From positions 1 to 20,314 of the forward strand of contig JAZSQZ010000031.1 of assembly GCA_045538175.1 (NCBI GenBank): DNA of 20,314 nt, given 5' to 3'. The stretch's first letter is position 1. Each line of letters begins with the position of its first letter. Shown piece after piece: positions 19,996 through 20,314 of the stretch. The position numbers and the translations under genes were made by a program. The notes beneath the pieces are model-generated. The model saw only the letters and a program-made list of their open reading frames with translations, had not been told where the DNA came from and did no database searches. Source of the DNA: JAZSQZ01 sp045538175. GTDB taxonomy: Bacteria; Bacillota; Clostridia; Christensenellales; UBA1242.

Positions 19996-20314
19996 TGTCG
20001 TTTCCTCCTTTTACAGTGGAATTTTTGTTAATTTGCTTTGAGTAAATTTCACCCTTGTAAACCCAAACCTTAACACCAAGAATACCGAAAGTTGTTTTTG
20101 CTTCAGCAAAACCGTAATCGATATCAGCTCTTAAAGTGTGTAAAGGTAAGCTACCTTGATGGTAGTGTTCACTTCTAGCAATGTCAGCGCCATCTAAACG
20201 ACCGCCAACCATAGTTTTAATACCCTTTGCACCAGCTTTCATTGCTTTTTGCATACAAAGTTTCATAGCACGTCTGAAGTGTACCCTCTTTTCTAATTGA
20301 CCTGCAATGCTTTC
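19982..20314 (-). CDS. rpsC: Small-subunit ribosomal protein S3, C-terminal part (cut by window edge)
   Basis: S3 lines the mRNA entry site with its helicase-like surface. The frame is open to the right edge and encodes the last 110 residues, beginning ESIAGQLEKRVHFRRAM, the end of the KH domain, then GRLDGADIARSEHYHQGSLP, HTLRADIDYGFAEAKTTFG and the VKVWVYKGEI strand that ends the S3 C-terminal domain, followed by a short Asn/Lys-rich tail. The N-terminal half, and the upstream genes expected in this operon (rplV, rpsS, rplB and others), are outside the window. The internal Met at 20266 is not the start. Confidence 0.97.
   Translation of the reverse strand, partial: ESIAGQLEKRVHFRRAMKLCMQKAMKAGAKGIKTMVGGRLDGADIARSEHYHQGSLPLHTLRADIDYGFAEAKTTFGILGVKVWVYKGEIYSKQINKNSTVKGGNDNVNA

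Noticed and set aside
1..20314. tRNA or rRNA genes, CRISPR arrays, insertion sequences, prophage or attachment sites
   Set aside because: I looked for cloverleaf-like patterns, regularly spaced repeats, transposase-like frames and terminal inverted repeats and saw none that I could support.

Overview
The window comes from an AT-rich, endospore-forming, low-GC Gram-positive bacterium, most likely a member of Clostridia. Every gene I accept lies on the minus strand. Four things support the assignment: a gerA-type germination operon; an S10-spc-alpha ribosomal cluster in Firmicutes order (secY-adk-map-KOW protein-infA-rpmJ-rpsM-rpsK-rpsD-rpoA-rplQ); zinc-binding (Cys-rich) versions of S4, S14, L24, L36 and adenylate kinase; and strong AGGAGG-type ribosome binding sites. 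I cannot name a genus.

Right part (about 8.0-20.3 kb), read from right to left: the 3' end of rpsC, then rplP, rpmC, rpsQ, rplN, rplX, rplE, rpsN, rpsH, rplF, rplR, rpsE, rpmD, rplO, secY, adk, map, a small KOW-domain protein, infA, rpmJ, rpsM, rpsK, rpsD, rpoA and rplQ, closed by a strong terminator at 7944-7984. These genes build the ribosome, supply the RNA polymerase alpha subunit and add protein export, nucleotide and N-terminal Met processing functions. Most are 10-20 bp apart or overlap. Three gaps hold likely RNA structure: rpmJ-rpsM (169 bp), secY-adk (104 bp) and rplR-rplF (49 bp). Three ribosomal proteins carry lineage-type additions: a Lys/Ala/Thr tail on L24, an N-terminal extension on S5, and insertions in L17.

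Left part (1-7.9 kb) is accessory. It holds a membrane-anchored protein with bacterial Ig-like repeats (6661-7893); a three-gene unit of a HipA/CtkA-like kinase, a separate small protein resembling the HipA N-terminal subdomain (HipS-like), and a 60-residue acidic protein; a 63-residue orphan; a pair of anchored extracytoplasmic proteins, one with an intact transglutaminase-like Cys-His-Asp triad; and the start of a germinant receptor operon (gerAA, gerAB cut by the window edge) behind a textbook forespore sigma-G-type promoter.

The most interesting observations are the split HipA-like kinase module with inverted gene order and no visible HipB; the putative structured leader between rpmJ and rpsM; and three accessory genes whose best promoters sit so close to the ATG, with no Shine-Dalgarno, that their mRNAs would be leaderless.
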